64,000 nucleotides of DNA from Symsagittifera roscoffensis (GCF_963678635.1 NC_087064.1:71673465-71737464), one strand, 5' to 3'; positions 41,718 to 53,892 are shown, counted from the first letter of the stretch. Made by a program: numbers and translations. The notes: generated by a model not told the origin, from the letters alone.

Positions 41718-41960
41718 AATTTACGCTTTTTTCTTGAAACGGATGTTGACTATTTCGATGGTTTTTGGGATATATCTTCGAATGATAAACGTTTCGTTAG
41801 AGTCGGTGCAAAAACATTCGCACAGACCGGTACTTATATGACTATCAAAAAAAACGAAGAGGGAATTTTCAAGTATTGACGAGGATTAGTTATGTCAACT
41901 GGTGAATTCGAGTCCTTGGCGGACAATTATACAAAAATCAAAAGATTGCGACCTGACTGA
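41718..41960 (+). pseudogene. PC4-like domain gene, copy 3
   Basis: Block-2 counterpart of 32266-32508 with the same internal TGA and the same final TGA; one noticed difference is GATGGTTTTTGG versus GATGATTTTTGG. Confidence 0.42.
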
Positions 41961-42101
41961 AAAACTTAGAAAAAAGCGAAACAAATCTAAAACATCTTCA
42001 TGCTCGGAAAAGGAATGCGAAAGTGAAAACGATGATAACTGTCGGGTTGTGTAACTTTCCTAACTCGTTAATTATTTGAAAATTCAAAGCAATGGTTGAA
42101 G

Positions 42102-42615
42102 CAATGATGAGCAATTCCCTGATTATTTCAAATAAATCCATAAAAAGTACAAATTTTTCATCCTGAATCATGAACCCAATTTCTCTGGCTTCGCTTCAAA
42201 TGCAAATTTTGCGGTATCCTCCCGTTCGAATAAATTAGATTTTTGCAATCATTCGATTGACAACGGAAAACATTATCATGTGCTGGTCGAATTCAGAAAA
42301 GAGTCTACCGATTTACTAAATAAGATGACTTCAAAAGCCTTCGTTGTCCCTTGCCTTCTCTCTAATTTCAAATATTGAATTTTGGGTTGCTCCAACTATC
42401 AACTGTCCGGCCCATTGATAGAAAAACTGAAAATAGATGTGAATTATAACTCCATCAACAACCTAGATGTTAGTGGTGTTCCAGTTAGCAGACGATTGCC
42501 TCATGTTTGCTTCGGCTCGCAGACTAAATCTCAAATTAACATGATTACTAACTTCGCAGTTGAACGCTTTAATAATATTTTGAATGGTGAAAATGCTGCT
42601 GAGTTTTCAGAATAA
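42102..42615 (+). pseudogene. Unknown plus-strand gene, copy 2
   Basis: Block-2 counterpart of 32650-33163, same internal TGA; the 3' open part (42382-42615) is identical in protein sequence. Confidence 0.4.
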
Positions 42616-42741
42616 ATTAAAAAATCTTAAGTGGGTATGGTTGTATGGAAATTGAATTAAACACTTTGTTTGTGAAATTTATCATGGAGAAGAAATTCAT
42701 GATTTAAATATTGACTTTATTTAAAAAATTGTTACTACACA

Positions 42742-42868
42742 AGCGGGAGGTGTTCTCGAGGAGCGTAGCAACGAGCAACGCCGGGTTAGCCGTTGCCCGC
42801 TAAACAAAACGGTCATGACTTAATATTTCGAAAGACTTCATATGAAACTTTTCGCGTTTCACATAAAC
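42742..42868. repeat. Inverted dispersed sequence, full-length version
   Basis: The reverse complement matches 29300-29415, including TTTCGAAATATTAAG and GCGTTGCTCGTTGC. Contains the 58 bp that block 1 lost between two AAAC sequences. Confidence 0.72.
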
Positions 42869-42939
42869 TTGTAGAAAAAGAAAAAGAAAAAGAAAATTGA
42901 TAAGAATGAATTAAAAAATACGAATATATAAATTTTACA

Positions 42940-43395
42940 AAAATTTCAATAAATTAGTTTAGAATATTATGTCTTTAGCAAATTTTTTCATATCATAATC
43001 ATTAAGTTCGAAACGTATTGGACATCTATTCGTAATTATTACATGAGCAAAAAAAATACAATAAAGTCCATATAACACTGAATCAGCTAATTGTATTGGT
43101 TTTTCATCAGTAGCTGATTTCTCTCGTGAATTGTACGTCGCATATTCTTGTACACGAGGGGATAATCATATAATCTTTTACCTAGGGGATCTGCGAAGAA
43201 TATCTGCCCTTCAGCTTGAGCAAGAAGCAACCATGAGGTTCCAGGTTGATCCGATGGTGACGCATTCATAATCATGAACGTATTATCGTTTTTCGATACT
43301 GAAGAGCATGGAAAATCTGCCGGAAAAAATCTTTTAAACTGATAATTCAAATGTTTACAACGGTTAATAAGTTCCATTTTTTGAAGATTATCCAT
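42940..43395 (-). pseudogene. Adenain-like protease, copy 2
   Basis: Same substitutions at the catalytic His (Ser at 43234-43236) and Cys (Tyr at 43070-43072) as copy 1, and the same stop; one Asn-to-Ile change near the N-terminus. The residue pattern after the Tyr (GLYCIF) is slightly closer to the family than in copy 1. Confidence 0.66.
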
Positions 43396-43397
43396 GT

Positions 43398-44690
43398 CTA
43401 CTCTAGATCATAAGAGTGTTTTGGTAACTTTTCTATCTGAACGCACATGAATTGTTGATGCACGCTCTCCCATAAATAATAACTCGACGTTATTACCGAC
43501 ACCTGCGTCAAATTTGAGTTCGACCGAAATAGTGCAATTGTCAATTCAGGATGAATGGAATCGTGCGAAGCCTCCTGAAGCCTCTTGATATCAAAAGCCA
43601 TAGTAAAATGATTATCATAATTAGCGAGTGTGTTCAAAACAAAATCAAGAGCCCCAATCGTATTGTAATAAATTATTTTATTGTCTGATGTTGAGACTGG
43701 AGTTCCGGCATTGGGTAGGCCGTTTCTGTATAGAATGATCTCATTCAACCCAAACTTCTGTTAATAAAAGGTGTTTAGCCTATTAGTACCAAATATGCTT
43801 CGTTTATGCTCATTGATACTATCATTCTTCGAACAGTTTCCTTTGCGAAAACATCCTGTTGTCGCCAATTTTGTACTCCTGCAGTTGCGAGAAAAGTTTT
43901 TGGTACTACTTCGATGTAACTTTAAATTGCCGGGTTCTTCAACAAAGTTTTTTCTATTGATGAGAGAACATAGTCAGTCACAGTCATTGTTCTGACATAG
44001 AGATAAGCTTCAAATATTTGAACTTTGTAGTGTTCAGCTGCATCTTCAGACAACAAAAATTGTTAGGAGAACGTCTAAGAGACAATCTAATTGTCACACC
44101 GCTAAGTAGGTGCTTGTCACACGACAAGAAGTCGCAAGCAATTTTGCCAAATAGCTTCATCTCGTTCGAGGCCGCTACGAGACCTTTACGCTCCGTAACA
44201 ACCTCAGCTCTCCTTCCGTTACCGTCAAAAGCTGATGGATTTTCTTCATAATGAAAACTTTGACAAGTCAACCATGTTTTCTTGGCATCATTACAGTTTG
44301 AAAACTCGGTCTCAATAAAACTCTTATGGGCAAAATTAGCGTTGATATTTGATGTTTTCTCACCATTCAGAGACAGTATACACTCAGAAGTCAATTAAGA
44401 TGAAGGATTCTTAACAAAAAACGGCCTATCTCTGTTTGCCGCCTCTGTAGCATGTGTTCGAAGCACGGTTCCATTGCTTCGAACAATTCTTTCACCAAGC
44501 GATTATTTCCAAGCGAGTACGTTGAAGATCGATGAAATTATTTCTGTCGCCGAGTACTTCAAACTCGAGCATAAAACCATCAGGAGAGTAGGAAGGTCCA
44601 ATGTTTTGGGTGAATGCATTATCAAAAGTGACATATAAAGGCGGTTTTTCAAAAAAGACCAACGAGCTGTGAGTTGATTCACTCGAGATT
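43398..44690 (-). pseudogene. Major capsid protein, copy 2
   Basis: Counterpart of 33888-35180. The codon equivalent to the TAG at 34346 is CAG here, so one of the two stops in the middle part is private to copy 1; the TAA remains. Open parts at 43398-43748 and 43984-44394. Confidence 0.67.
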
Positions 44691-44693
44691 AAA

Positions 44694-45109
44694 TTAGAAA
44701 TCGTTTTTAACCCTTGTAAAGAAATCGTAGCGACTTCTCTGTGCAGATCGTTTTCTGAGAATGACGCGTCTAGTTTTTCGTTTCACCGCCGTTGCTTTTT
44801 TTCGGATGAGTTTTTCGAGATCTACTTTAACATCCTACTGGCTTCTTGGTTGTTTCTCTGACGGTGCTTTAGAGTGCCTGCTAAGGGATTTATCGTTTTG
44901 TTGCAAATTCTATCAGTTCTGGAGCTGCCTGAAGAAGTAGTTCTTTCCGATATTTTTGCTGCTGGTATCACAAACTTTCCAGCCAATGGAAGTGACACTC
45001 GTCCTATTCCCGGGGCTAATTCACCAAAGCCACTGCCTCGTTGTCTATAACGCCCCGAGAAATGTGGTAGGTTTGCTTGCTTGTGGTAATATGAATCCCC
45101 AATGATCAA
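44694..45109 (-). pseudogene. pX/pVI-like small basic protein, copy 2
   Basis: Counterpart of 35184-35599; a 95-residue frame (44822-45109) with a few substitutions (GELAPGIGR, LPLAGKF), then the same shift into the basic tail. Confidence 0.5.
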
Positions 45110-45197
45110 TTGCTAAACTTTTCAAAGTCAGATCACTTTTCCCCCTCCAGCGAAAGGATTAAGTCCTCCAGTTTCTGTGCACAAGTTCACAGAAATA

Positions 45198-45863
45198 TTA
45201 GAAAAATTGTTGACCAAAAACTTTTCTCAAATCCAAATTACTAAACACCTTACGTTGATTCGGTTCAATTGTACATGCGTAACCGTTTTCCACTCGACGA
45301 TTTGTATCAATGACTCGTAAAAGGGGTGCTTTTGTGTCTCCGACTATTTGATAACAAATTAAGTCCAGGTAAATAAACATAGGCTGAGTATCAACCGGAT
45401 AGACAGCAATAAGATTTTGGGTAGAGAATGTGCTACGTTTCGAGAGTCCTTGTTTGTAACCTATATGATAACCATTTCCATCTATGACGCCTTTGGATCC
45501 AAGTAGACCAGGATTTTGCGGGCTTGAAAAAGTTATACCTTCCCAATTTTGCAGCCATAATGAAAGATGTTTGGTTATTGGATCTATTACGTAATCCAAT
45601 TCTGCCTTTCGGCGAAACCCATCCAGTATTTGTTCAATGCTCCTTTTGTTGCCTATGCTGTTTCTCCAAGGTAAGGCCTGGAGATCTTGTCTTTCTCAAA
45701 TTTCATGCTTGCTATAACCGATTTTTTTGTAGAACACAAGGTTGTTGTCAATTACGTTGTTTATCTGAGCAGGGAAGATAATTTCTGTAACTGCTACTCT
45801 GCCTTCACCTTGCAAAATTATTTCTTCACTCAGGAGATTTTTGAAGTTGGCTAGATCGTAATC
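45198..45863 (-). pseudogene. Penton-like minor capsid protein, copy 2
   Basis: Counterpart of 35688-36353, same internal TGA, 133-residue open part 45198-45599 with QIVGDTKAPLLRVID. Confidence 0.62.
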
Positions 45864-45961
45864 TTAAAAATTGTTCATTAATGCAGCTGAGACTAGGGTA
45901 ATTGTGAAGGAAGGGGAAACATTTTGGGTGAAAAGGCTGGAAGTGCCCTCAGTCATAATTG

Positions 45962-46785
45962 TTTAAATTTTCAATTTCTCCAGAACGCGAATTAATTCAG
46001 ATCGTAAAATTTTTCCTCAATCGTTTCTCTGTTAGTATCAATCAATGTGAATGTTGGAGGGTTTCGTGTTGGTTTGTCAAAAACTTTAAACACTTCATCG
46101 GTGAACCATTGTTTGTAACCCTTGCGAAAAGGTATGTCTACTTTGGCGAGTCTAACAAAATCACCAACATAAAGCTTTGGACGTCGAACTAATTTCAATA
46201 ACTGTTCTGCTCCTTATGAAATCAGGCGAGGAACTTGTGACATGATTTACTCTCGAATTAATTGCATTGACAAAATCTTGCAATTTGTCAATATATGAGT
46301 AAGTCCATTAATCCTCCAAGTACTTATAATTAGATTTTTCAAGAAACGGATCTTTCTCTCAGCCAATGCAGAGTTCTTCTCGCTCTCTGTGCTATATGTT
46401 TTTATGCCTTTCTTTTTACATAATGCTTCGAAGGACCCATTAACCTCTGTGCCCTTGTCTACCCAAACCTTTTTCGGTTGTTTTGTCGTTATCTTTAGTT
46501 TGAACGCTTCTGCTGTTGTAGTAGCATACTTTGATTTCAAGGGTTGCCCTCTGAGATAGCGGGACATGCAGTCAACTGCAACACGCAGATACTTAACATC
46601 ATGTATTTACTGGGCAAGTTTATCAACATAGGCTAGATCTAATGACCGGATTTCGTCGATTTCGTAAGCTTTGACCTTGAGTCGCGGCGTTTTTCGGATG
46701 ACGGTTTGATATTTCGTGTAAACGGGTTCAGTATGAAAAAATGTTTAACTTTCTTTTGCGACAAAATGGTTGCTTTTATCAAGTT
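45962..46785 (-). pseudogene. Polinton integrase, copy 2
   Basis: Counterpart of 36453-37275. It shares the TAA after the first catalytic Asp (46607-46609). Differences: a 6-bp in-frame indel (here TTAEAFKLK; copy 1 has two extra residues), a 1-bp deletion near 46002 that shifts the C-terminal frame after KFYD, and an extra T near 46745 in the N-terminal region. Confidence 0.77.
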
Positions 46786-46945
46786 GTTCACAAACCAATT
46801 AACACGGGACTTTTGTCACTGTATTCAGTTTTCAACAATTTTTCTTCACTCTTGGTAATTTTACCATTGTTTTGTTTTACCCTTCCTCTTTTCTGACGTT
46901 GGAGAATCTGAATTGCTATAGGGGGTTCCGTACGAGTCAGAGCCT

Positions 46946-47689
46946 TCACGTTTTTTGGTTTCGGGGTTTTCTATCGTCGTTAAGTCTTTTTCGTTTTTGT
47001 TTTCTACTTCTCCTAAGGTTTGCACTAGTTTTTTCCTGCCAAGCGGAGTATGTCAGGCGTTTTCTTGAGAGTCCGGGTTCTCGGTTCTCTTGAGAGTTAA
47101 AAGACGCTGACTGAACCGCTTGTTTGGCATTTCGATTTACTACCAGCTTTTCATTCAAACTGAGAGCAGTTAAAATGATAATGGACGCCGGATTGTGTAA
47201 TTTTTTTGTTGGTTTTTGTATGTCGTAGAAAACTAATGCAGCTTTAAGTCCTGATAGTACTTTTTTCACATAGATCACCTCCATGTCATGGTTTATGGTT
47301 ACTGTTTGTGAGTTTTGTATGATTTCAAGTATTGTGTTTGCTCTAATAAATTTTTTGTCCTCTAACACTTGTAACTGTCCCAAAATACTTTCGGTCTGAC
47401 TATCGTTTTTCTCTTCTAAGATTTCATCTTTATCACGTTCGAGCGGTACTTCTTCATCTTCCGTTATCAGATCAAGCTGGTTTTGCTGGGGCTCAGCATT
47501 TTCCGTAAATGTTTCCTTCGTTGCAGTAGTCTTACTAGTTTGAGGAGGTAATTGGTGTCTAAGCCGGTTAAGGTCGGATAGTTGAGCGTTTTTTTGTATA
47601 CTAATATTATCGTTAAATACACGTGCAGCATGTGACTGCTCTTTAACATATAAGTGTTTCGGAATTACAATGAATTCTTCAGCAGTCAT
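46946..47689 (-). CDS. 250-aa-type protein, copy 2 (247 aa)
   Basis: Counterpart of 37433-38185, uninterrupted. Ends three residues earlier through a base change making TGA. Other changes are substitutions only (His to Asp near the N-terminus, Lys to Met in the middle). Confidence 0.5.
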   Translation of the reverse strand: MTAEEFIVIPKHLYVKEQSHAARVFNDNISIQKNAQLSDLNRLRHQLPPQTSKTTATKETFTENAEPQQNQLDLITEDEEVPLERDKDEILEEKNDSQTESILGQLQVLEDKKFIRANTILEIIQNSQTVTINHDMEVIYVKKVLSGLKAALVFYDIQKPTKKLHNPASIIILTALSLNEKLVVNRNAKQAVQSASFNSQENREPGLSRKRLTYSAWQEKTSANLRRSRKQKRKRLNDDRKPRNQKT

Positions 47690-47709
47690 AATTCAGTTGT
47701 GCTGTACTT

Positions 47710-47910
47710 TTAACAAAAATAAATTATTTGTCGCACTAAATGGAAACCTTCTTTTTTCAGAATAATTGCACGTTTTCTGACAACACTCGTTTTTGGAGTG
47801 ATTAAATATTTGTATGCTGTCTCGAGTCGTTCAATATTTGGAAATAACTGAAAAATCTCTTCAATGTAGACAACTATTCTTCGGAAGTTTTTGCTCCTTC
47901 CCCTGATCAA
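47710..47910 (-). CDS. 66-aa ORF, copy 2
   Basis: Counterpart of 38206-38406, one residue different at the start (MIRGRS). Function unknown. Confidence 0.28.
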   Translation of the reverse strand: MIRGRSKNFRRIVVYIEEIFQLFPNIERLETAYKYLITPKTSVVRKRAIILKKEGFHLVRQIIYFC

Positions 47911-47999
47911 TTTGGCCGCTGCAGTAAATTCGCTCTATTCTTATTAATTAATTCTTAATATCACCCTCTGGAGTCATCCACACGCAAAGCATTGAATTT

Positions 48000-49060
48000 A
48001 GTGATAGGTATGTCTCCTATTTTGCTGATCTCTCGCTGTTGGCTGTTGCTCATTTCTCAACCAATCATAAAAAACTTGCTTTTCTTCAGGGCACAATGAT
48101 TTCTGGAGTTGTAATGAGGTATATGTCTATTGCAGCTTGGGTAATTTGAAATAACTTGAAACATAAATTGTCAACCCGAGGACAGCCCAAATCATCTAGG
48201 TTTTCAACCTTTCGGTCCAAGTACTTGGCCAAAAACTCTTTTCTTTTCCTTTAGCTCAAAAAACGGCACCGGGCGTTCTCAACACAAAAATCTTAAGTAT
48301 TTGATTCAAGTTTATGTAAAGGTAATCACCGTTTTCTCAATGGAGACCGTGTAAATAATTTGTTTACCAGTCGTAAGCTTTTTGTTCGAGCTTTGGTAGT
48401 ATATTGAATTTCACTGTAGGTAAAAAAAAATGTGTCGGTTGCTGTAGTCTGACGTTGTTTTTGCTAATTCTTTAATCACAAAGGCGTTTTTCTTGAGAGG
48501 AAAGCCTGCTGAACTTCTGGCCTTGCAGATAGCACTTAGTCTCACTAAGATAATGGTGGTAAATAATTCAATAAACCACTGGAATTTTTTTTTATTTGAT
48601 AGCTTGTTGAAACATAGACGGATTTTTCTCTCCAAGTCTATATCAACCCATATTGAGTTAAAATCAAACGAACAGTCGAATGCGTTTTCATAATCAGCAA
48701 TATTCAAATCGCTAACATTACCTTACTTTTGTTTTGTAGAATTGCACCGAGAGATTTGTTGAAGCTCACTCAAATAAAATGGTTCTTTGAAAATTAACTC
48801 GTATTCTTTCTTTGAAAATTCCTTTGATATTTCGAGAAAGACGACGTAGCGTTCATTACAGAATTTGAAAAACGAGTTTTTCTGTGGTTAAAACACTCTT
48901 AATTGTAAATGATCATTACCAAATTCTTCAATACACCAAATTCCCTCTAATTTCAATTTTTTTAAAAAGTTTTGACAAATTTGTCTTAGGGTATTTTTTG
49001 CCCAGAAACGGCCGCCGCCTTTGAAGAGTAATTTCAATTTACTGCCTTTTCACCCTTAAA
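48000..49060 (-). pseudogene. Unidentified broken gene(s), copy 2
   Basis: Counterpart of 38420-39560. The open part 48411-48707 is shorter than in copy 1 because of a one-base difference in an A-run near 48425. The KGGGRFWAKN piece is present near 48990-49020. Confidence 0.35.
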
Positions 49061-49172
49061 TAAAGGTCAAATTCAGGAATTAGTTTACTGCTGGCTCATG
49101 CTCTCAGTGGATTTTAAAAAATGAAGCATTGAAATTTCTCAAATTGTTCGAAGCTTAGAAAATAAGAGTGGG

Positions 49173-52100
49173 TTCAGTTCCAAAAGAGGAAATAAACAAA
49201 GACGCACAGTTGTAGTTTTTTTTGTTCCTCTCAAAAAAAATGTTCCTCTCAAAGATGCAGTAAGATATTGCACCGATTTGAACCGCGCTTATAAAATTTT
49301 TGTCTCAAAAATACGAGTTGAAAATTTAAATCTATTTTTAAGCCGTTAACTTCATGTAGCACGGTTTTTGGGCTCATGTCCTGATGAATTCTAACTCACT
49401 GCTTTATTTGAAACATATAAAAAAACTGAAGGGTTTATTCTCATTTTGCTCAAATTTCATTCATTGCAGCATACTTAGTGAGAAGCAAAAATTCTAGAAA
49501 CGTTTCATAATGCAGATAATCGGTTATGAAACATGGTACAATAAAATTTGGGCTTATCAATTTCAAATGTCTCTTACCGTTTCTTAGCGTTGTCTTGGAC
49601 CGAGATTCTGCTTTAATTAGCAGACTAACCTGGCCAACTTTTTGTATTTTGAGCATATAGTGACCAAAACTCTATATTCTTTGCAGAAACGACAAGCGCG
49701 ACCAAAAATTAATTAAATGTGACCGGCATGTCTTTCGCGAACCTTGCGAAATATTTACATTTTACGTATAATTCAATTTGTGCATGTCATTCGACGCTCT
49801 TTCTGCTACAATATTCGGCAGCGTATTTTCAAAAAATTCTCTAGAAGCAGACATAAAAAATGTGTTGTTACCCGAGTGCAGCTGCCTCACTTTTCTTGCA
49901 GAAAAATACCAGTTTTTAGAAAACCACTCTATCGGAGAAAACTTGGTAGCCAGAATGCTAAGTGGTGGGTTCTTGTCCCACTTTACTGAGTGGTGGAATC
50001 AAGTTAGGAAATGGTAAAATAAACACCTGAAAAATTGAATGTTGGTGAAATTGATTTATTGGTGAGTTAAATAGGTCGAAATGGGCCATCTGAACAGTAA
50101 ATTTTATCAGTTGGATTTTGTTTTTCCGATATTTTTTGCAAGTAGAAGAAGTAATTTTTGTGCAGTTTGCAACTGAGATCTTGAAATACTTGTTTAAACA
50201 CTAAATGATGGAATTGTTTTAATAAAAAACTACACCACACTACACCGACACACCACCGACACTTACTACATCCACACCACACCGACACGGAAAGATGAAA
50301 GCATAATCCGCAAATTGCTCAAAGTTTAAGATGGTTGACATCAGATTCCAACCCCAAACAGATCGAAATAAAATCGAAAACGGCAAAGCTGAATCTCCTC
50401 CTTTGTTGTGCTTTCACTTGCAAAGTTGCCCAAATCCCAAGATTGCAAAACTTGCAATTAAGATTAATCAGATTGGGCTTTTGGTGTTTCGTGCTTCTAA
50501 GTGGGCTTTTGTGTTTCTACCTTTTTTGGATTTGTCCTCTACCTGATTTCTTCCGTATTTGAGAGTATATCCAATTGAGATTTGATTGCTTTGAGTTTTT
50601 GCAATCTCTTTTTAAACACTGATGGGTTCTGTCTTGAAAACTTTTGACCCCTTTAAAACATTGTCGCGTTTTTTAAGATTCGCTCATTTTCGATATAAGT
50701 GAGTACTTGACCAATGATGATTAAAATTGTCAATGGAACTCTTTAATTGTTAGACTGGTTTTTAAATTGATTTAGTGTTATTTAGTCCAACCCACATTTT
50801 GTCAGTCGATTCCAAAAAAAATGAAGCATTGAAGTTACTCAAATCTATGAAAGCTTAAAAACTAAGAGTTCACTCCACTCCAGAAAACGAAATAAGCAAA
50901 GCTGCGCAATTGTAGTTTCACTTCAAAATTGCCCGAGTACACTTTTACCATTTTCTTCCTAGAAATGGTGCGCGGATAATGGAAGAAAACGTGTTGAAAA
51001 ACTGTTCCTCTCAAAGATGCATCAGGAAGCTGCTATTCTAGTTTTTGTGAATGCGTTACTCTGTCAGATAAAATGATGTCAAAAGCTCAAGTTTCACACT
51101 TCTTTGCCAATAAAAAACGGCTTTTGAAATGAGTAAAAACATTGATTGAAGTATACAAAAGCGATCCAGCTATTTAACTTGAACCTGCCATTTGTGGTAA
51201 AATTCAAATTCATTCAAAACGTTTTATTGAAAAAAAAACTCAAAGAAAAAGAAATGGTTTTGACAAAATAGGATGTTTATTTCAATTCCAATAGTGCTTG
51301 AACCTGATTCTGATTTTTTTCTGTACTTAACAGTTGTCAAAAAACATGAATTATCTTAAATTAGGGCCAGTTTCTTGAAGTTGTTCTGTCATTTGCCTTT
51401 TTGTTGAAAGAGAGTTCCAACATAGTAACAAGTTATAGGTTTTTAGCCCCGTGAATACTGATGGTGACTTTATTTAACGAGTTTGTGCACGCAATCGTAA
51501 AATTGCATTGAAAGTTATTTCCTCAATCAATTCACTCAACCTAAAATGGTCTCAATATTCGAAAAGCCCATATTAAATTTTTTATGAAGTTAGCAGAAAT
51601 AACTTAAAAAAGTTGATCGTCGGAATCCTTTCATTTTCGAATATTTCATAATTATTTTCTCATTTTTTTGAAAAAATTAACTGAGGTTATCTTTTTTTTA
51701 TATTAGAAGAACAAACTAAAAAATAGAAAAATGGACTACTTTGAGATCAACTGAAAGTGGAAATAAGGAATTCGAGTCATTCCAATTACTTTAAAAGTAA
51801 GTATATCCAAGTGTGGAACGTTTCTATTCACCCAACCATGAAAAAGAAAGGCCAAATATGGAACGTTTTGAAGGATTTTTCCATATTTGGAAATTGCGTA
51901 AGCGTTGTATCTTTTATACAAATCCTCCTATACAAAACCCTAAAAAGGTTCTGCTCTATGGCTGCAACTATAATCCAAGGTCTTTTGTAGCATTTTTTAG
52001 ATTACAAAGTACAAGTGAGTTTTTCGAAAGTTAATATTATGCTTCAACTTTCTTCTCACATTTGTTTCTGTTCATTGGACAAACGTAAGTTCAAATTGAA

Positions 52101-53160
52101 CTAAATTATTTTTTTTTCTAAAGTTTAATTTTTGGCATTACCAAGGTTCCAAACGCTTATAAATAACGATTTTTTTTTCTTAGCTTCATTTGTTCTGTCC
52201 CCTTAGATAAGACTACTATCTAACGATCTGTGCCCTAAATATATGAAGTTTTAGTTTCTTTGAGTTTGCTTTAATCGTTTCTAAATTAACAAAGATCGAA
52301 AAAGCTAAATTAGCCCACAACGTCAATTTTTTGAATATTGATTGATAACTCGAATCGCAATTTCACAAACTTTAAAATAAATACGAAATTATCAATTGTC
52401 TTCACACAGAAATTATTGTTTCTCTTTTCGAAAAATCGTTCATACGTATTTTCAACTATTTTGATACGTTTTTAATCGAATAAGCGCGCTGGTCATTGCA
52501 GTTTGGCGTAGGACATACCAAGCACTGCAAAAACAGACAAAAATCTGGCTTAAGCGCAAACTTCTGTTCATCTATTTTAAAAATAGGATATGTATCAAAT
52601 AGTTATGGATTTCTTGTACTTTGTGATCGTGTCCTTGTTTCAATGAAAAACAAAAATAATAATTTGATAAGCAATTTTTTGGCTCATCGGTTTAATGTTT
52701 CAAATAACATGCAAAAATCACCCAGTTTTGATAAGAAAATTAGTTCATTCTTCGAATAGGATGTAATACTTCCCACAATTAAGTATCAGCAAACTGCAAA
52801 AATACTTCCTTTGCTCACCAAAAAGCGAAAGTTTTTTTACATTGCTTAAACGCGATGCAAAAACTATTGTTCAACAAGATGTACAACTTGTACAAGTTGT
52901 ATCAAACTTTCTTACAAATTGCAAAAATCATGTTAATTTTTGTAACAAGGTGCGAACCTTGTTTCCAGAATCACCAAGCTGTAAAAATTGTTTCATTTTC
53001 ATTACCAAACTAAGATTTTTAAAGCATTCCAAATTTTTTTGATCTTTTTAAATTAGAAGTATAATATTAAGAAAAATTGAAGTACCGAACTTGAAACTAA
53101 CATCGCACAAAAAATATCTACAAAAAATCAATCAAGGAGCTGTCGAACAGTCTGTAGGTT
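49173..53160. other. 4-kb stretch with no convincing gene
   Basis: AT-rich, short open frames only. The best are 49778-50017 (plus, ends GGFLSHFTEWWNQVRKW, no ATG at the open start), 50335-50562 (plus, hydrophobic) and 52496-52759 (plus, after a CATTGCAG that could be a 3' splice site). An ACACC-rich low-complexity patch lies at 50231-50286. Diverged ~160-bp direct repeats are at 49110-49270 and 50800-51030. 51215-51310 matches 7255-7350. From 52905 it matches 4510-4800, part of the 1.6-kb tandem unit. Confidence 0.6.
50231..50286. repeat. ACACC/GACAC low-complexity patch
   Basis: Imperfect repeats of CTACACCACA and ACACCGACAC, G-poor on the plus strand. Identical at 56415-56470 through the 6.18-kb duplication. 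Confidence 0.8.
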
Positions 53161-53722
53161 CTAAATTGGTTTAAAGGCCGTTCTAGATTCCATAGCTAGT
53201 GGTTCTCTGGCTAGAAAACTTTCTGCAATCGTGGATTTCGAAAATCCCTCATCTTCATTCCTTGTCGGAAAGAATTATGTTTTGTTTGATTAAATAGTAT
53301 TTTGAAGCAGTGATTTGTTGATGCAAGCTAACTAAAATCCAATTGAAGTTTAGTTAAAGATTCAGGGTATCTTTAGTTTGAGGTTTTGGGTTTAGTGAAT
53401 CTGAAACGGCTTTTCTAGAGAAAGATAGTGTCGAAAAGCACTTTTTTGTTTTCACAAATCTCAACTGTTAAAAAGAAAATTCGCACTTTCAATTATGTTT
53501 AAAAAATTACGAAAAATTAAAATGAACGACCAAATAAATTTGTTCCGTAAAATTACAAGTTCTGAATGTATGATGAGGAAAAATAAAAAAAGAATCAAGA
53601 ATTGATTTTTGGATTTTGCCTCATCGCATCGCATTCAGTGAGTGATTGGAACTGAATGCAAACGAGATGAAACCATTGTTTCAACAGCAATTATTCAAGT
53701 TCTTTAATTTTCACAAATACTT
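53161..53722. repeat. Relative of the head of the 1.6-kb unit
   Basis: GGCCGTTCTAGATTCCATAGC to CACAAATACTT, matching 3197-3570 and 6406-6960 and fully repeated at 59345-59906. Here it is single-copy and keeps the more ancestral variant bases. Confidence 0.8.
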
Positions 53723-53731
53723 TAATTTTCA

Positions 53732-53872
53732 TAATTGGTGTCTAAGCCGGTTAAGGTCGGATAGTTGAGCGTTTTTTTGTATACTAATATTATCGTTAAA
53801 TACACGTGCAGCATGTGACTGCTCTTTAACATATAAGTGTTTCGGAATTACAATGAATTCTTCAGCAGTCAT
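53732..53872 (-). pseudogene. 250-aa-type gene, 5' fragment, copy 3
   Basis: Only the first ~45 codons (MTAEEFIVIPKHLYVKEQSH onward, from about 53872) remain; the duplication junction removes the rest. Confidence 0.6.
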
Positions 53873-53892
53873 AATTCAGTTGTGCTGTACTT

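Larger units (their letters stand above)
39671..49172. repeat. 9.45-kb tandem duplication, second block
   Basis: Second copy of 30218-39670. It retains 58 bp (near 42811-42868) missing from block 1 and differs by scattered substitutions and small indels. Beyond 49172 it continues into GTTCAGTTCCAAAAGAGG, the original context lost at the block-1/block-2 junction. Confidence 0.93.
47549..53722. repeat. 6.18-kb tandem duplication, first copy
   Basis: Repeated as 53732-59906 with only a handful of differences seen (for example GAGTTTTTCTG versus GAGTTTTTTCTG at about 48892 and 55075, and a T-run/TATA change near 48592 and 54775). Contains the last ~1.6 kb of the 9.45-kb block and ~4.5 kb of other sequence. 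Confidence 0.95.

Noticed and set aside
50335-50562. Plus-strand frame with a hydrophobic stretch as a membrane protein gene
   Set aside because: Overlaps another open frame of similar length, has no recognisable family, and its duplicate is too young to test conservation.
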